Part shown: piece after piece, positions 41,953-48,609 of the stretch
Layout of the letters: each line of letters opens with the position of its first letter
How positions within the stretch are numbered: position 1 is the stretch's first letter
NCBI GenBank assembly: GCA_052386675.1
Contig: JBQTJX010000021.1
Coordinates: 65,914-129,913 of the forward strand
Reading direction: 5' to 3'
Length of the DNA stretch: 64,000 nt
Source of the DNA: RBG-16-66-20 sp052386675
GTDB lineage: Bacteria; Pseudomonadota; Gammaproteobacteria; Burkholderiales; SG8-39
Position numbers and translations under genes: made by a program
Notes under the pieces: model-generated
What the model saw: the letters and a program-made list of their open reading frames with translations, nothing else
What the model was told of the DNA's origin: nothing
The model's database searches: none

Positions 41953-42237
41953 ATGAGCAAGATGCACAACCCGCCTCACCCCGGCGAAATCCTGCGCGAC
42001 ACCGTCCTGGCGGAGATGAGCGTGTCCGAGTTCGCCCGCAGGCTGGGCGTTTCGCGCGTTGCGCTGTCGCGCGTGGTCAACGGGCGCGCCGCCGTCAGCG
42101 CCGAGATGGCTATCCGCTTTTCGGCGGCGCTGGGCGGTTCGGCGGAATCGTGGCTGAGCATGCAATCCGCATACGACCTCTGGCAGGCCTCCAAGCGGCG
42201 CCGGCCCAGGATCGCTCCGCTGAAGCTGGCGGCCTAG
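41953..42237 (+). CDS. higA: HigA-type XRE antitoxin
   Basis: A 94-residue antitoxin that binds HigB and represses the pair. N-terminal HPGEILRDTVLAEMSVSEFA precedes a helix-turn-helix LGVSRVALSRVVNGRAAVS. SAESWLSMQSAYDLW follows, the typical HigA tail. It has a weak Shine-Dalgarno (GAAGGCCCG) and a short distance to higB. Confidence 0.92.
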   Translation: MSKMHNPPHPGEILRDTVLAEMSVSEFARRLGVSRVALSRVVNGRAAVSAEMAIRFSAALGGSAESWLSMQSAYDLWQASKRRRPRIAPLKLAA

Positions 42238-42261
42238 GAATTATCCGATGCGTTGCCCGGC

Positions 42262-42372
42262 ATGGCGCTGAGCCCCGGCCTGCGCGCCGCCTACGAGAAG
42301 GCGGATTATGTCGTCCTGTTCGAGCCGGAGCTCGTGTTCCGCGTCGGCAAGGCGAGCGCGATCCACCCATGA
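42262..42372 (+). pseudogene. Truncated DUF3293-like fragment
   Basis: A 36-codon frame (MALSPGLRAAYEKADYVVLF, then EPELVFRVGKAS) resembles the first third of DUF3293 proteins, which are usually over 100 residues. The frame ends in a TGA overlapping the next ATG (ATGA), so the rest has been replaced by the downstream gene. I identify it by memory of the family pattern; it may instead be a small real gene coupled to the next. Confidence 0.4.
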
Positions 42373-42929
42373 AGCTGAAAATGCACGACAAATCCCTGTT
42401 CGCGGTGCTGCTGCGCTCGCCTTGGTGGGTGAGCCTGCTGCTCACGCTGGCGATTTTCGCCGGGCTGCGCCTGGTGATCCCGTGGTACTACGCCGCCTTC
42501 GGCTCGCTGCCCATCTTCATCATCGGCCTGGTGGCCGCCTGGCGGCAGCTTCGCGCCCCCAGCGTCGAGCGCATCGCCGAATCCATGGACCGGCTGCGCG
42601 CGATGAACTGGGACGCGTTCTCCGTTCTGATCGAAGAAGGTTTCCGGCGCGAGGGCTACGTGGTGGCGCGCAGCGGCGATGCGCAAGCCGATTTCGAACT
42701 GACCAGGGCCGGCGGCCTGACGCTCGTCGCCGCGCGGCGCTGGAAGGCGGCGCGCACAGGCGTCGAGCCGCTGCGCGAGCTGAAGTCAGCCGGCGAGAAA
42801 CGCGACGCGGCGGAGTGCCTGTACGTGATGGCGGGCGGCCTCTCCGAGCAGGCGCGCAGCTTCGCCGCGCAGAACCGCATCCGCCTCATCGAGGGCGCGG
42901 AACTCGCGCAACTGGCCCGCAAGGGCTGA
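42369..42929 (+). CDS. Membrane protein with degenerate Mrr-like domain
   Basis: A 186-residue protein. Two transmembrane helices (about 15-60, LLTLAIFAGLRLVIPWYYAAF and IFIIGLVAAWRQLR) precede a domain starting NWDAFSVLIEEGFRREGYVV. That resembles Mrr_cat restriction endonucleases (W-x-x-F-E-x-L-V ... GY.V). The catalytic strand reads ADFELTRAGGLTLVAARRWKA, where active Mrr proteins have D...Q-x-K. K and Q are missing (AAR), so nuclease activity is doubtful. It is coupled to the 36-codon fragment. Confidence 0.6.
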   Translation: MKLKMHDKSLFAVLLRSPWWVSLLLTLAIFAGLRLVIPWYYAAFGSLPIFIIGLVAAWRQLRAPSVERIAESMDRLRAMNWDAFSVLIEEGFRREGYVVARSGDAQADFELTRAGGLTLVAARRWKAARTGVEPLRELKSAGEKRDAAECLYVMAGGLSEQARSFAAQNRIRLIEGAELAQLARKG

Positions 42930-42930
42930 G

Positions 42931-43680
42931 CTAGTACAGCGCCGAGGAAAGTTTGCGCCGGTACTCCGACACCAGCTCCGGCTGCGCCGCCGCCAGCGTG
43001 AACAGCGCCAGCATCTGCTTGCGCGCCTCGCCTTCCTTCCAGTCCTTCGCGCGGCGCACGATTTCCAGCAGCTCGTCCATCGCCTCGCGGTAAAGGCTAT
43101 TCGCGCCGTACAGCGCGGCCAGCGCGGCACGGGATTCATGGTCGTCCGGATTGGCGACGAGCCGCGCTTTCAGCTCCGCCTCGCCGGGGCCGCCCTTGCC
43201 CGCCCTCGCATAGACGATGCCCTGCTTCAGCGCCTCGACTCGCGCATCGGTGTCCAGGTTGGGTTGCACCTTCGCCAGTTCCGCCTCGGCCTCCTCCAGC
43301 CGGCCGGCGGCGTAGTGCGCCTCGGCGGCGGCCAGCGCCAGGTCGGCGGCCGTGGGCAGGAGCTTGTCGAAGAAGGCGCGCACCTGGCCCTCGGGCTGCG
43401 CGCCCATGAACTGGGCCACGGGCTTCCCGTTGCGGAACGCGATGACGTTGGGAATCGAGCGGATGGCGAAGGCCTGGGACAGGTCCTGGTTATCGTCGGA
43501 ATTCACCTTCACCAGCTTCACCCGCCCGGCGTATTCCAGCGCAAGCTTCTCCAGCACCGGGGTGAGGGCGCGGCAGGGGCCGCACCAGGGCGCCCAGAAG
43601 TCCACGACCACGGGGAGGGTCTTCGAGGCCTCGAGGACCTCGGCTTCGAAGGTGGCGGTGGTGACGTCCATCCTGCGCAT
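42931..43680 (-). CDS. cnoX: Thioredoxin-TPR co-chaperone (CnoX/YbbN type)
   Basis: Chaperedoxin of 249 residues. The thioredoxin domain (about 1-110) has the active site FWAPWCGPCRALTPVLEKL and cis-Pro SIPNVIAFRNGKPV. Three or four TPR-like helices fill the rest (ALAAAEAHYAAGRLEEAEAE and so on). It protects proteins from oxidation and passes them to GroEL/DnaK. A second start MDVTTATFE (43671) is possible; the first starts MRRMDV. It converges with the membrane Mrr-like gene. Confidence 0.88.
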   Translation of the reverse strand: MRRMDVTTATFEAEVLEASKTLPVVVDFWAPWCGPCRALTPVLEKLALEYAGRVKLVKVNSDDNQDLSQAFAIRSIPNVIAFRNGKPVAQFMGAQPEGQVRAFFDKLLPTAADLALAAAEAHYAAGRLEEAEAELAKVQPNLDTDARVEALKQGIVYARAGKGGPGEAELKARLVANPDDHESRAALAALYGANSLYREAMDELLEIVRRAKDWKEGEARKQMLALFTLAAAQPELVSEYRRKLSSALY

Positions 43681-43710
43681 ATCGGGGCGACCAGGCCCGA
43701 ATGCAATGCC

Positions 43711-43755
43711 GATATCGGGTCAGACCCCGTGAAAACAGGGACAGACCACGATTCC
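43711..43755. repeat. REP-like composite unit
   Basis: CGGGTCAGACCCCG (43716-43729) followed by AAAACAGGGACAGACCACG (43732-43750). The first part matches the unit at 46216-46230 and the second matches 47202-47220. It sits between cnoX and the second wHTH-nucleotidyltransferase gene. Confidence 0.75.
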
Positions 43756-43790
43756 CCGGCAAACGGCCGGTTGGCGAAGTGACGCAATAA

Positions 43791-43817
43791 GCGTACAATC
43801 GTACGCATGAAGCGTAC
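43791..43817. promoter_or_regulatory. Operator palindrome abutting the second wHTH-nucleotidyltransferase start
   Basis: GCGTAC-AATC-GTACGC (43791-43806) ends immediately before the ATG at 43807, and a third GCGTAC half-site follows at 43812-43817. The core TACAATCGTA is the reverse complement of the core at 33390-33399. TACAAT at 43794-43799 is also a good -10, so transcription would begin at or near the ATG (leaderless). Confidence 0.7.
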
Positions 43818-44499
43818 AAGTATCGCGCCATCCAGCGCGCCATCCAGCGCGCCTCCCGCCAGCCACGAACGGCTGGCCACGGTTTTGTTCGGCAAGTCCA
43901 TGCGTGCCATCCTGGCGCTGCTGTACGGGCGCCCGGACAGGCGGTTCTTCCTGCGGGAGATCGCCCGCGCGGCGGAGTCACCGCCGAGCTCTCTGCAGCG
44001 CGAACTCGCGGCCCTGGCCGGCGGCGGCGCGCTCATTCGCACCCGGGAGGGCCGGCAGGTGTATTTCCAGGCCAACCCCGCCTGCCCGATCTTCGAGGAG
44101 TTGAAGTCCATTTCGACCAAGACCTTCGGCGTGGCCGCCGAGCTGCGCCGGGTGCTCAAGGCCCATGGGGCGCGCCTTAAACTCGCATGCATCTACGGTT
44201 CGGTTGCGAAGGGGTCAGCGGCCGCCGCAAGCGACATCGACCTGCTTTGGGTCGGCGAGCTATCCCCTTCCGCGCTGGTGCTTGAACTCGCCCGCGCCGA
44301 GCAGCGGTTGGCGCGGAGGATTTCCGTCATCGCTTATTCGGAGGCCGAGTTTGCCGGGCTGTGGAAGGAGCAGAATCACTTCCTCGTCTCGGTCCTGAAG
44401 GGGCCGGTGGTATGGCTGATCGGAGATCCCGGAACGCTCGATGACATCAGGCAAACCCAACCTGGAAAACCTCGCGCGCGCGAAGCAGCTAAACGCTGA
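43807..44499 (+). CDS. wHTH fused to MNT-type nucleotidyltransferase (second copy)
   Basis: A 230-residue paralogue of the gene at 33406. Winged helix about 25-90 (MRAILALLYGRPDRRFFLRE, ESPPSSLQRELAAL). The nucleotidyltransferase has GS-x10-D-x-D (G131 S132, D143, D145 in YGSVAKGSAAAASDIDLLW). Shared segments between the two copies include VLFG or LLFG near the start, IAR, SLxRELxxLA, and NP..P.F.EL after the wing. It should act as antitoxin to the HEPN-like partner, overlapped by 59 bp, and as its repressor. Confidence 0.82.
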   Translation: MKRTSIAPSSAPSSAPPASHERLATVLFGKSMRAILALLYGRPDRRFFLREIARAAESPPSSLQRELAALAGGGALIRTREGRQVYFQANPACPIFEELKSISTKTFGVAAELRRVLKAHGARLKLACIYGSVAKGSAAAASDIDLLWVGELSPSALVLELARAEQRLARRISVIAYSEAEFAGLWKEQNHFLVSVLKGPVVWLIGDPGTLDDIRQTQPGKPRAREAAKR

Positions 44500-44881
44500 G
44501 CCACCGTCCGCGGAGCAGATCGGCCGCCTGCTGGCGAGCGCCGAGGCACAGTTGCGCGACAGTCGCAATGCGGCATTGAGCGCATCGAGCCGTTTCATGC
44601 TGGCCTACAACGCCGCGCACGCGCTCGCGCTGGCCGCGCTGCGCAACGCCGGCTACCGGCCCTCCAGCACCGGGCACCGCAAGATCATTTTCCAAGTGCT
44701 TGCCGCAACGGCCGACGCGCCGCCGGAACTGTGGCTGGCGCTCGACAAATACCACGATCGCCGCAATGCGTCGGAGTACGAGGGCGCGCCGCCCGCCAGC
44801 GGCATCGAAGCCGGGGACATCGTCCGGCTCTCGGGCGAGCTCCAGCGGCTGGTGCTCACCCGCGTCAAGGCCGGCAAGTAG
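44441..44881 (+). CDS. HEPN-like toxin partner (SAV_6107 type)
   Basis: A 146-residue helical protein. ASSRFMLAYNAAHALALAAL, GHRKIIFQVLAATADAP and LDKYHDRRNASEYEG resemble HEPN-fold proteins of the SAV_6107 group. The complete R-x4-H-x-Y of classic HepT is not present; RRNASEY is the nearest match. It overlaps the nucleotidyltransferase gene by 59 bp, and the gene order is as in the first pair. If it is a toxin, its chemistry may differ from HepT. Confidence 0.68.
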   Translation: MTSGKPNLENLARAKQLNAEPPSAEQIGRLLASAEAQLRDSRNAALSASSRFMLAYNAAHALALAALRNAGYRPSSTGHRKIIFQVLAATADAPPELWLALDKYHDRRNASEYEGAPPASGIEAGDIVRLSGELQRLVLTRVKAGK

Positions 44882-44898
44882 CCGCATTCCCGGCATCC

Positions 44899-45864
44899 AT
44901 GGACCGCAGCGAACGCTTCCACCGCATCGACCGGATGCTGAACACCGGCACCACGACCTTCGCCGCGCTGCAGGAGGCGCTGGGGATTTCGCGCGCGCAG
45001 CTGAAGCGCGACCTCGCCTACCTGCGCGAGCGCTTCAACGCCCCCATCGAGTACGACCGCGATGTCGGCGGATATCGGTTTGGCAAGCCGCAGGCCGGGC
45101 CGCGCTACGAGCTGCCCGGCCTCTGGTTCTCCGCAGAGGAAGCGCACGCGCTGCTGACCATGCACCAGTTGTTGAAGGGCCTGGACGGCGAGATCCTCGG
45201 GCCGCATTTCGAACCGCTGCTCCAGCGTTTGCGCGCCATATTGGGTTCCGGCGACCACGACTGGCAGGAAGTGGAAAACCGCATCCGCGTCATTCCCATC
45301 GACCGGCGAGAAGCGAAGGCAGGTCACTTTGGACTCGCCGCCGGCGCGCTGCTGCGCCGCAAGCGCCTGCACATTCGCCACTACAACCGCGCGGAGGACC
45401 GTGAGACCGAACGCGAAGTCTCGCCGCAGCGCCTGGTGCACTACCGCGACAACTGGTACCTGGACGCCTGGTGTCATCTGCGCGACGACCTGCGCAGCTT
45501 CGCGGTGGACGCCATCCGCGAAGCGCAGATGCTGGAAGCGCGCGCGAAGGAAGTGGCGAAGGCGGAGCTGGACGAGTACCTCGCCGCCGGCTACGGCATC
45601 TTCGCCGGGCGCAAGCTTTCGTGGGCGACGCTGAAGTTCACCCCGGTCGCGGCGCGCTGGGTGGCGGCGCAGCGCTGGCATCCGCAGCAGCGTGCACGGG
45701 TGGAGAAGGATGGCAGCTACGTGCTGGAACTGCCCTACGCCGATGACCGCGAGCTGGTGATGGACATCCTGCGCTTCGGGCCCGAGGCGGAAGTACTGGC
45801 GCCGGCGGCGTTGAGGAAGCGGGTGGCGGAGCAGTTGCGCGCGGCGGCCAAGCGCTACGGCTAG
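44899..45864 (+). CDS. WYL-domain transcriptional regulator
   Basis: A 321-residue protein with an N-terminal HTH (about 5-55, ERFHRIDRMLNTGTTTFAAL then GISRAQLKRDLAYLR), a central WYL domain (RLHIRHYNRAEDRETEREVS, RDNWYLDAWCHLRDDLRSFA) and a C-terminal WCX region (LPYADDRELVMDILRFG). WYL proteins sense nucleic acids or nucleotides and often control defence genes. The ATG at 44899 is 17 bp after the HEPN-like gene. Confidence 0.87.
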   Translation: MDRSERFHRIDRMLNTGTTTFAALQEALGISRAQLKRDLAYLRERFNAPIEYDRDVGGYRFGKPQAGPRYELPGLWFSAEEAHALLTMHQLLKGLDGEILGPHFEPLLQRLRAILGSGDHDWQEVENRIRVIPIDRREAKAGHFGLAAGALLRRKRLHIRHYNRAEDRETEREVSPQRLVHYRDNWYLDAWCHLRDDLRSFAVDAIREAQMLEARAKEVAKAELDEYLAAGYGIFAGRKLSWATLKFTPVAARWVAAQRWHPQQRARVEKDGSYVLELPYADDRELVMDILRFGPEAEVLAPAALRKRVAEQLRAAAKRYG

Positions 45865-45873
45865 ACTCGGCCC

Positions 45874-46185
45874 GTGAGCAGCGAAAAAGCCTACCGCGAG
45901 CAGGCCCTCAAGCTCTTCCCCTGGATCTGCGGCCGCTGCGCGCGCGAATTCTCTGGCGTGCGCCTGCGCGAGCTCACCGTGCACCACAAGGATGGCAACC
46001 ACGGCAACAATCCGTCCGACGGCTCGAATTGGGAGCTGCTGTGCGTCTATTGCCACGAGAACGAGCACGCGCGCATGGCCGACGCGCAGGCGGGCGGGGA
46101 CGGAAAGGGACCCGGGACAGCGCCGGCGACGTCCAAATCGCTGGCGGGCCTGGCCGGCCTGCTCAAGCAAAAGCCCAAACCGTAG
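45874..46185 (+). CDS. YajD-like HNH nuclease
   Basis: A 103-residue protein with a GTG start 9 bp after the WYL gene. Zinc-binding ICGRCAREF and VYCHENEH (CxxC and CxxxxxH pattern) frame the HNH segment LTVHHKDGNHGNNPSDGSNW. This matches YajD, a small HNH protein of unknown cellular role. The C-terminal tail is Gly/Lys/Pro-rich (DGKGPGTAPATSKSLAGLAG) and unlike YajD. Confidence 0.82.
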   Translation: MSSEKAYREQALKLFPWICGRCAREFSGVRLRELTVHHKDGNHGNNPSDGSNWELLCVYCHENEHARMADAQAGGDGKGPGTAPATSKSLAGLAGLLKQKPKP

Positions 46186-46215
46186 TTCTACTTCGACAAG
46201 ACCGCGCGTGAAAAT

Positions 46216-46230
46216 CGGGGTCAGACCCCG
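46216..46230. repeat. REP-like unit CGGGGTCAGACCCCG
   Basis: A 15-base palindrome with a central A, 30 bp after the HNH gene. It is the same unit as 43716-43729. Confidence 0.7.
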
Positions 46231-46270
46231 GTTTCTCCTGATCCGCCGCCGGAGGTGGGCGGCGGGGGTG

Positions 46271-46294
46271 TACAATGTCTTACTTTCGTCTTAC
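46271..46294 (+). promoter_or_regulatory. VapBC promoter with direct repeats
   Basis: TACAAT (46271-46276) is a good -10. GTCTTAC occurs twice, at 46277-46283 and 46288-46294 (11-bp period, one helical turn), and could be the AbrB-type antitoxin site. The ATG is at 46308. Confidence 0.45.
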
Positions 46295-46307
46295 CACCTG
46301 AGCCGCC

Positions 46308-46565
46308 ATGGACACCACCAGACTCTCCAGCAAGGGGCAGGTCGTGCTGCCCAGCGCCATCCGTGCCGCGCGCAACCTGCAGCCGGGGGCGGAGTTCACC
46401 GTTGAGGACACCCCCGACGGGGTGCTGTTGCGGCCGCTGAAACCCTTCCCGCCCACCCGTGTCGACGAGGTGTTCGGCAGCGCCGGCTACCGCGGTCAGG
46501 CACTGAGCCTCGCGCAGATGGACGCGGCGGTCGCCGACGAGGCGAAGAAGCGCCGCCGGCGGTGA
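46308..46565 (+). CDS. vapB: AbrB-family antitoxin (VapB type)
   Basis: An 85-residue antitoxin. The N-terminal swapped-hairpin DNA-binding domain TTRLSSKGQVVLPSAIRAAR is textbook AbrB/MazE. The tail PPTRVDEVFGSAGYRGQALS probably wraps the toxin. Its last codons overlap the toxin GTG by 4 bp. Confidence 0.9.
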   Translation: MDTTRLSSKGQVVLPSAIRAARNLQPGAEFTVEDTPDGVLLRPLKPFPPTRVDEVFGSAGYRGQALSLAQMDAAVADEAKKRRRR

Positions 46566-46951
46566 TCGCGCTCGACACCAACGTCCTCGTCCGCTTCCTG
46601 GTCAACGACGACCCCGCCCAGGCCCGCCGCGCGCGGGCGCTGATCGAGACCAAGCCCGTGTTCGTCCCGGTGACGGTGCTCCTGGAAACCGAGTGGGTGC
46701 TGCGCGGCGGCTACCGGCTGCCTCGCGCCGATGTCGTGCGCCTGCTGCGCGGGCTGCTGGGCCTGCCGGAGGTGGCCACGGAAGACCCGCAACGCGTCGC
46801 GCGGGCGCTGCAGTGGCACGAGGCCGGCATCGATTTCGCCGATGCCCTGCACCTTGCCGGCAGCGCCTGGGCGGAGCGGTTCGCGACCTTCGACGAAAAG
46901 CTGGTCAAGGCGGGGAAGAAGCTGGGGACGGTGCGGGTGGTCGCCGCCTGA
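46562..46951 (+). CDS. vapC: PIN-domain toxin (VapC type)
   Basis: A 129-residue RNase toxin with a GTG start. PIN motifs are MIALDTNVLVRFLVNDD (Asp5), LLETEWVLRGGYRL (Glu), GIDFADALHLAGS (Asp cluster) and FATFDEKLVKAGK (late Asp). GTGA overlap with vapB. Expected to be held by VapB and released under stress. Confidence 0.92.
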   Translation: MIALDTNVLVRFLVNDDPAQARRARALIETKPVFVPVTVLLETEWVLRGGYRLPRADVVRLLRGLLGLPEVATEDPQRVARALQWHEAGIDFADALHLAGSAWAERFATFDEKLVKAGKKLGTVRVVAA

Positions 46952-47086
46952 TCGTGCTCGCGCGGTGGGTCGCAGGCGCGCGCAGCTGAACCAGGATCCC
47001 TCTAGTCCACTTCCGCTTCAGGCCACAAATTGGGGAACAGAAACCGCAGCGACTGAAGCGGGTTTCGGCCATGGGCTGGGCCGTTA

Positions 47087-47188
47087 TCTGGACACAATGT
47101 TGGACAGTATGCGAATTGCCTATGTATATGACAAATAAAGGAAAATACGATTTGACTAAAATTTCTGGACACTAACATGGACAGTTAT
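47087..47188. repeat. Duplicated TCTGGACAC-N5-TGGACAGT element
   Basis: Copy 1 (47087-47110) TCTGGACACAATGTTGGACA and copy 2 (47164-47188) TCTGGACACTAACATGGACA each hold two TGGACA hexamers 12 bp apart. The copies are offset by 77 bp. Between them is AT-rich DNA with no gene. This looks like paired protein-binding or recombination sites. Confidence 0.65.
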
Positions 47189-47200
47189 AACGAGGTCCTG

Positions 47201-47226
47201 GAAAACAGGGACAGACCACGTTTTCC
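47201..47226. repeat. REP-like single arm AACAGGGACAGACCACG
   Basis: GAAAACAGGGACAGACCACG followed by TTTTCC, the same as 43731-43750. Single arm, upstream of the second higBA pair. Confidence 0.75.
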
Positions 47227-47275
47227 GCGAGGGGGCGGAAGGGGTGGGGCGCGCAGGCCACCCAGCTTGCGGCTG

Positions 47276-47292
47276 CTAACGCAGCGCGTTAG
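47276..47292. promoter_or_regulatory. Palindromic operator of the second higBA pair
   Basis: CTAACGC-AGC-GCGTTAG, 7-base perfect arms with a 3-base spacer, ending 8 bp before the GTG of higB. TAGTAT (47290-47295) overlaps it as a probable -10. Confidence 0.6.
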
Positions 47293-47300
47293 TATCGGCC

Positions 47301-47579
47301 GTGATCAAGGGCTTCAAGTCTGGCGAGACGCGGGCCCTGTTCGAGGGCGAGCGGGTCGCCCGATTCGCCAACATCTCGAAGGTCGCGATCCGCAAGCTCC
47401 AGATGCTGCACGCGGCGCAGCGCGTCGACTCCCTCCGCATCCCGCCCAACAACAGGCTGGAGGCCCTGAAGGGCGACCGCAAGGGCCAGTGGAGCATCCG
47501 CATCAACGACCAGTGGCGCGTCTGCTTCGCCTGGCGCGATGGCGCGGCATGGGACGTGGAAATCGTCGACTATCACTGA
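47301..47579 (+). CDS. higB: HigB-type toxin (second pair)
   Basis: A 92-residue RelE-fold toxin. MIKGFKSGETRALFEGERVA, LEALKGDRKGQWSIRINDQW and RVCFAWRDGAAWDVEIVDYH fit the HigB family of the host-inhibition-of-growth type. GTG start. Only distantly similar to the 41663 copy (they share the NxxWR.xF and the ...VDYH C-terminus). Followed by its antitoxin after 14 bp. Confidence 0.92.
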   Translation: MIKGFKSGETRALFEGERVARFANISKVAIRKLQMLHAAQRVDSLRIPPNNRLEALKGDRKGQWSIRINDQWRVCFAWRDGAAWDVEIVDYH

Positions 47580-47593
47580 CCAGGAGAGCTGTC

Positions 47594-47896
47594 ATGTCCA
47601 GACGCAAAGTGCCGCTCGCGACGCCCGGGGAGATCCTGCTGGAGGAATTCCTCCGGCCGCTGGGCATCACGCAGTACCGGCTGGCGAAGGAGATCGGCGT
47701 TCCCCAGCGGCGAATCGGCGAGATCGTCGCCGGCAAGCGCGCGCTCACCGCCGACACCGCGGCGCGCCTGGGCGTGTACTTCGGCATGGAAGCGGAGTTC
47801 TGGCTCAACCTGCAGGCGCACTACGACCTTGTCCAGGCCCGCGAGGCGCTTGGGGCGCAGCTCGCCGGCATCCAGCCGCTCAAGCAGGCGGCCTGA
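47594..47896 (+). CDS. higA: HigA-type XRE antitoxin (second pair)
   Basis: A 100-residue antitoxin. TPGEILLEEFLRPLGITQYR and the HTH KEIGVPQRRIGEIVAGKRAL, then GMEAEFWLNLQAHYDLVQAR, are the HigA signature. A good Shine-Dalgarno (AGGAGAG) precedes the ATG. Confidence 0.93.
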   Translation: MSRRKVPLATPGEILLEEFLRPLGITQYRLAKEIGVPQRRIGEIVAGKRALTADTAARLGVYFGMEAEFWLNLQAHYDLVQAREALGAQLAGIQPLKQAA

Positions 47897-47936
47897 CAGG
47901 CGTTCCGGGCCCCGGGCGCGTGAACGGCGACCCGCC

Positions 47937-48422
47937 TTACTGCACCGTAGTGACCGGGGAAGGTCGCGGGCCCAGCAGGCGCGCAAGGAAGCCATGCTGG
48001 CGCGCCCCGAACACCTCGCCCGTGGGCACGAACGTCCCGCAATCGGGAACCGGCGGGTTGGGCGCATAACCGCTGTATTCCAGCACCGCGTAGCTGCCGA
48101 TTTCCGGGTGGCCGCGGAGCCATTCGAAAATCTCGACGTGCGACTGGAACTGGTCGCTGCCTTCGATCTCCGGCGTCGCTTCGACGATCCTCGGGGCGAT
48201 GTCCTCCGAAAAGAGGCGCCTGATCTTCCCGATGGACAGGAATCGCTTCCACTCCCCGGCCGCCACCACCAGCACGTCCTGGAAGTCCGGTTGCCGCAGG
48301 AAGTGCTCGAAGGCATCGAGTCCCTCGAGCGCTTCCCCGTCCGGAAGGCGCCGCAGGACCCCGTCGGCGTCGAGAATGATCACGCGCGCGGCGATGAACG
48401 GCGAGGGCGATTGGTCAGGCAT
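47937..48422 (-). CDS. HAD-domain protein (HAD_SAK_1-like)
   Basis: A 161-residue protein. RVIILDADGVLRRLPDGEAL has the DxDG motif of HAD hydrolases, and the DVLVVAAGEWKRFLSIGKIR segment occupies the motif II area (Ser/Thr replaced). It resembles small HAD proteins annotated as HAD domain in Swiss Army Knife RNA repair proteins. It converges with higA and is separate from the toxin pair. The C-terminus is DCGTFVPTGEVFGARQHGFL. Activity unproven. Confidence 0.65.
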   Translation of the reverse strand: MPDQSPSPFIAARVIILDADGVLRRLPDGEALEGLDAFEHFLRQPDFQDVLVVAAGEWKRFLSIGKIRRLFSEDIAPRIVEATPEIEGSDQFQSHVEIFEWLRGHPEIGSYAVLEYSGYAPNPPVPDCGTFVPTGEVFGARQHGFLARLLGPRPSPVTTVQ

Positions 48423-48501
48423 CGGGAGGTCAGAACTTACCGGAGGGCTGGCTCATCCGATGAGCCTGCCGTCTTCCAGACTGGCTCCTGTGTCCAACCA
48501 C

Positions 48502-48599
48502 AGGAGGCTTTCATGATTGGCGTTTCCGTACCGCTCGATGTCCTGATCGTGCTCTCGCCCTGGATTGCGCTCGGGGTGTTCTGGGTCCTGGGCGAGTGA
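48502..48599 (+). CDS. 28-residue hydrophobic peptide
   Basis: Shine-Dalgarno AGGAGG at 48502-48507 and ATG at 48513 (coding part 48513-48599): MIGVSVPLDVLIVLSPWIAL, then GVFWVLGE. It is a single predicted transmembrane helix. The near-perfect ribosome site at good spacing supports translation. It could be a small membrane regulator or a type I-like toxin peptide. No family is recognised. Confidence 0.45.
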
Positions 48600-48609
48600 G
48601 GCTCGCGCC

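Larger units (their letters stand above)
46952..47300. other. 349-bp gap: AT-rich spacer with paired TGGACA repeats and a REP-like arm
   Basis: No gene was recognised. The stretch 47081-47190 is clearly AT-richer than its surroundings. It holds two repeat units (47087-47110 and 47164-47188), a REP-like arm (47202-47220) and the higBA operator (47276-47292). Confidence 0.6.
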
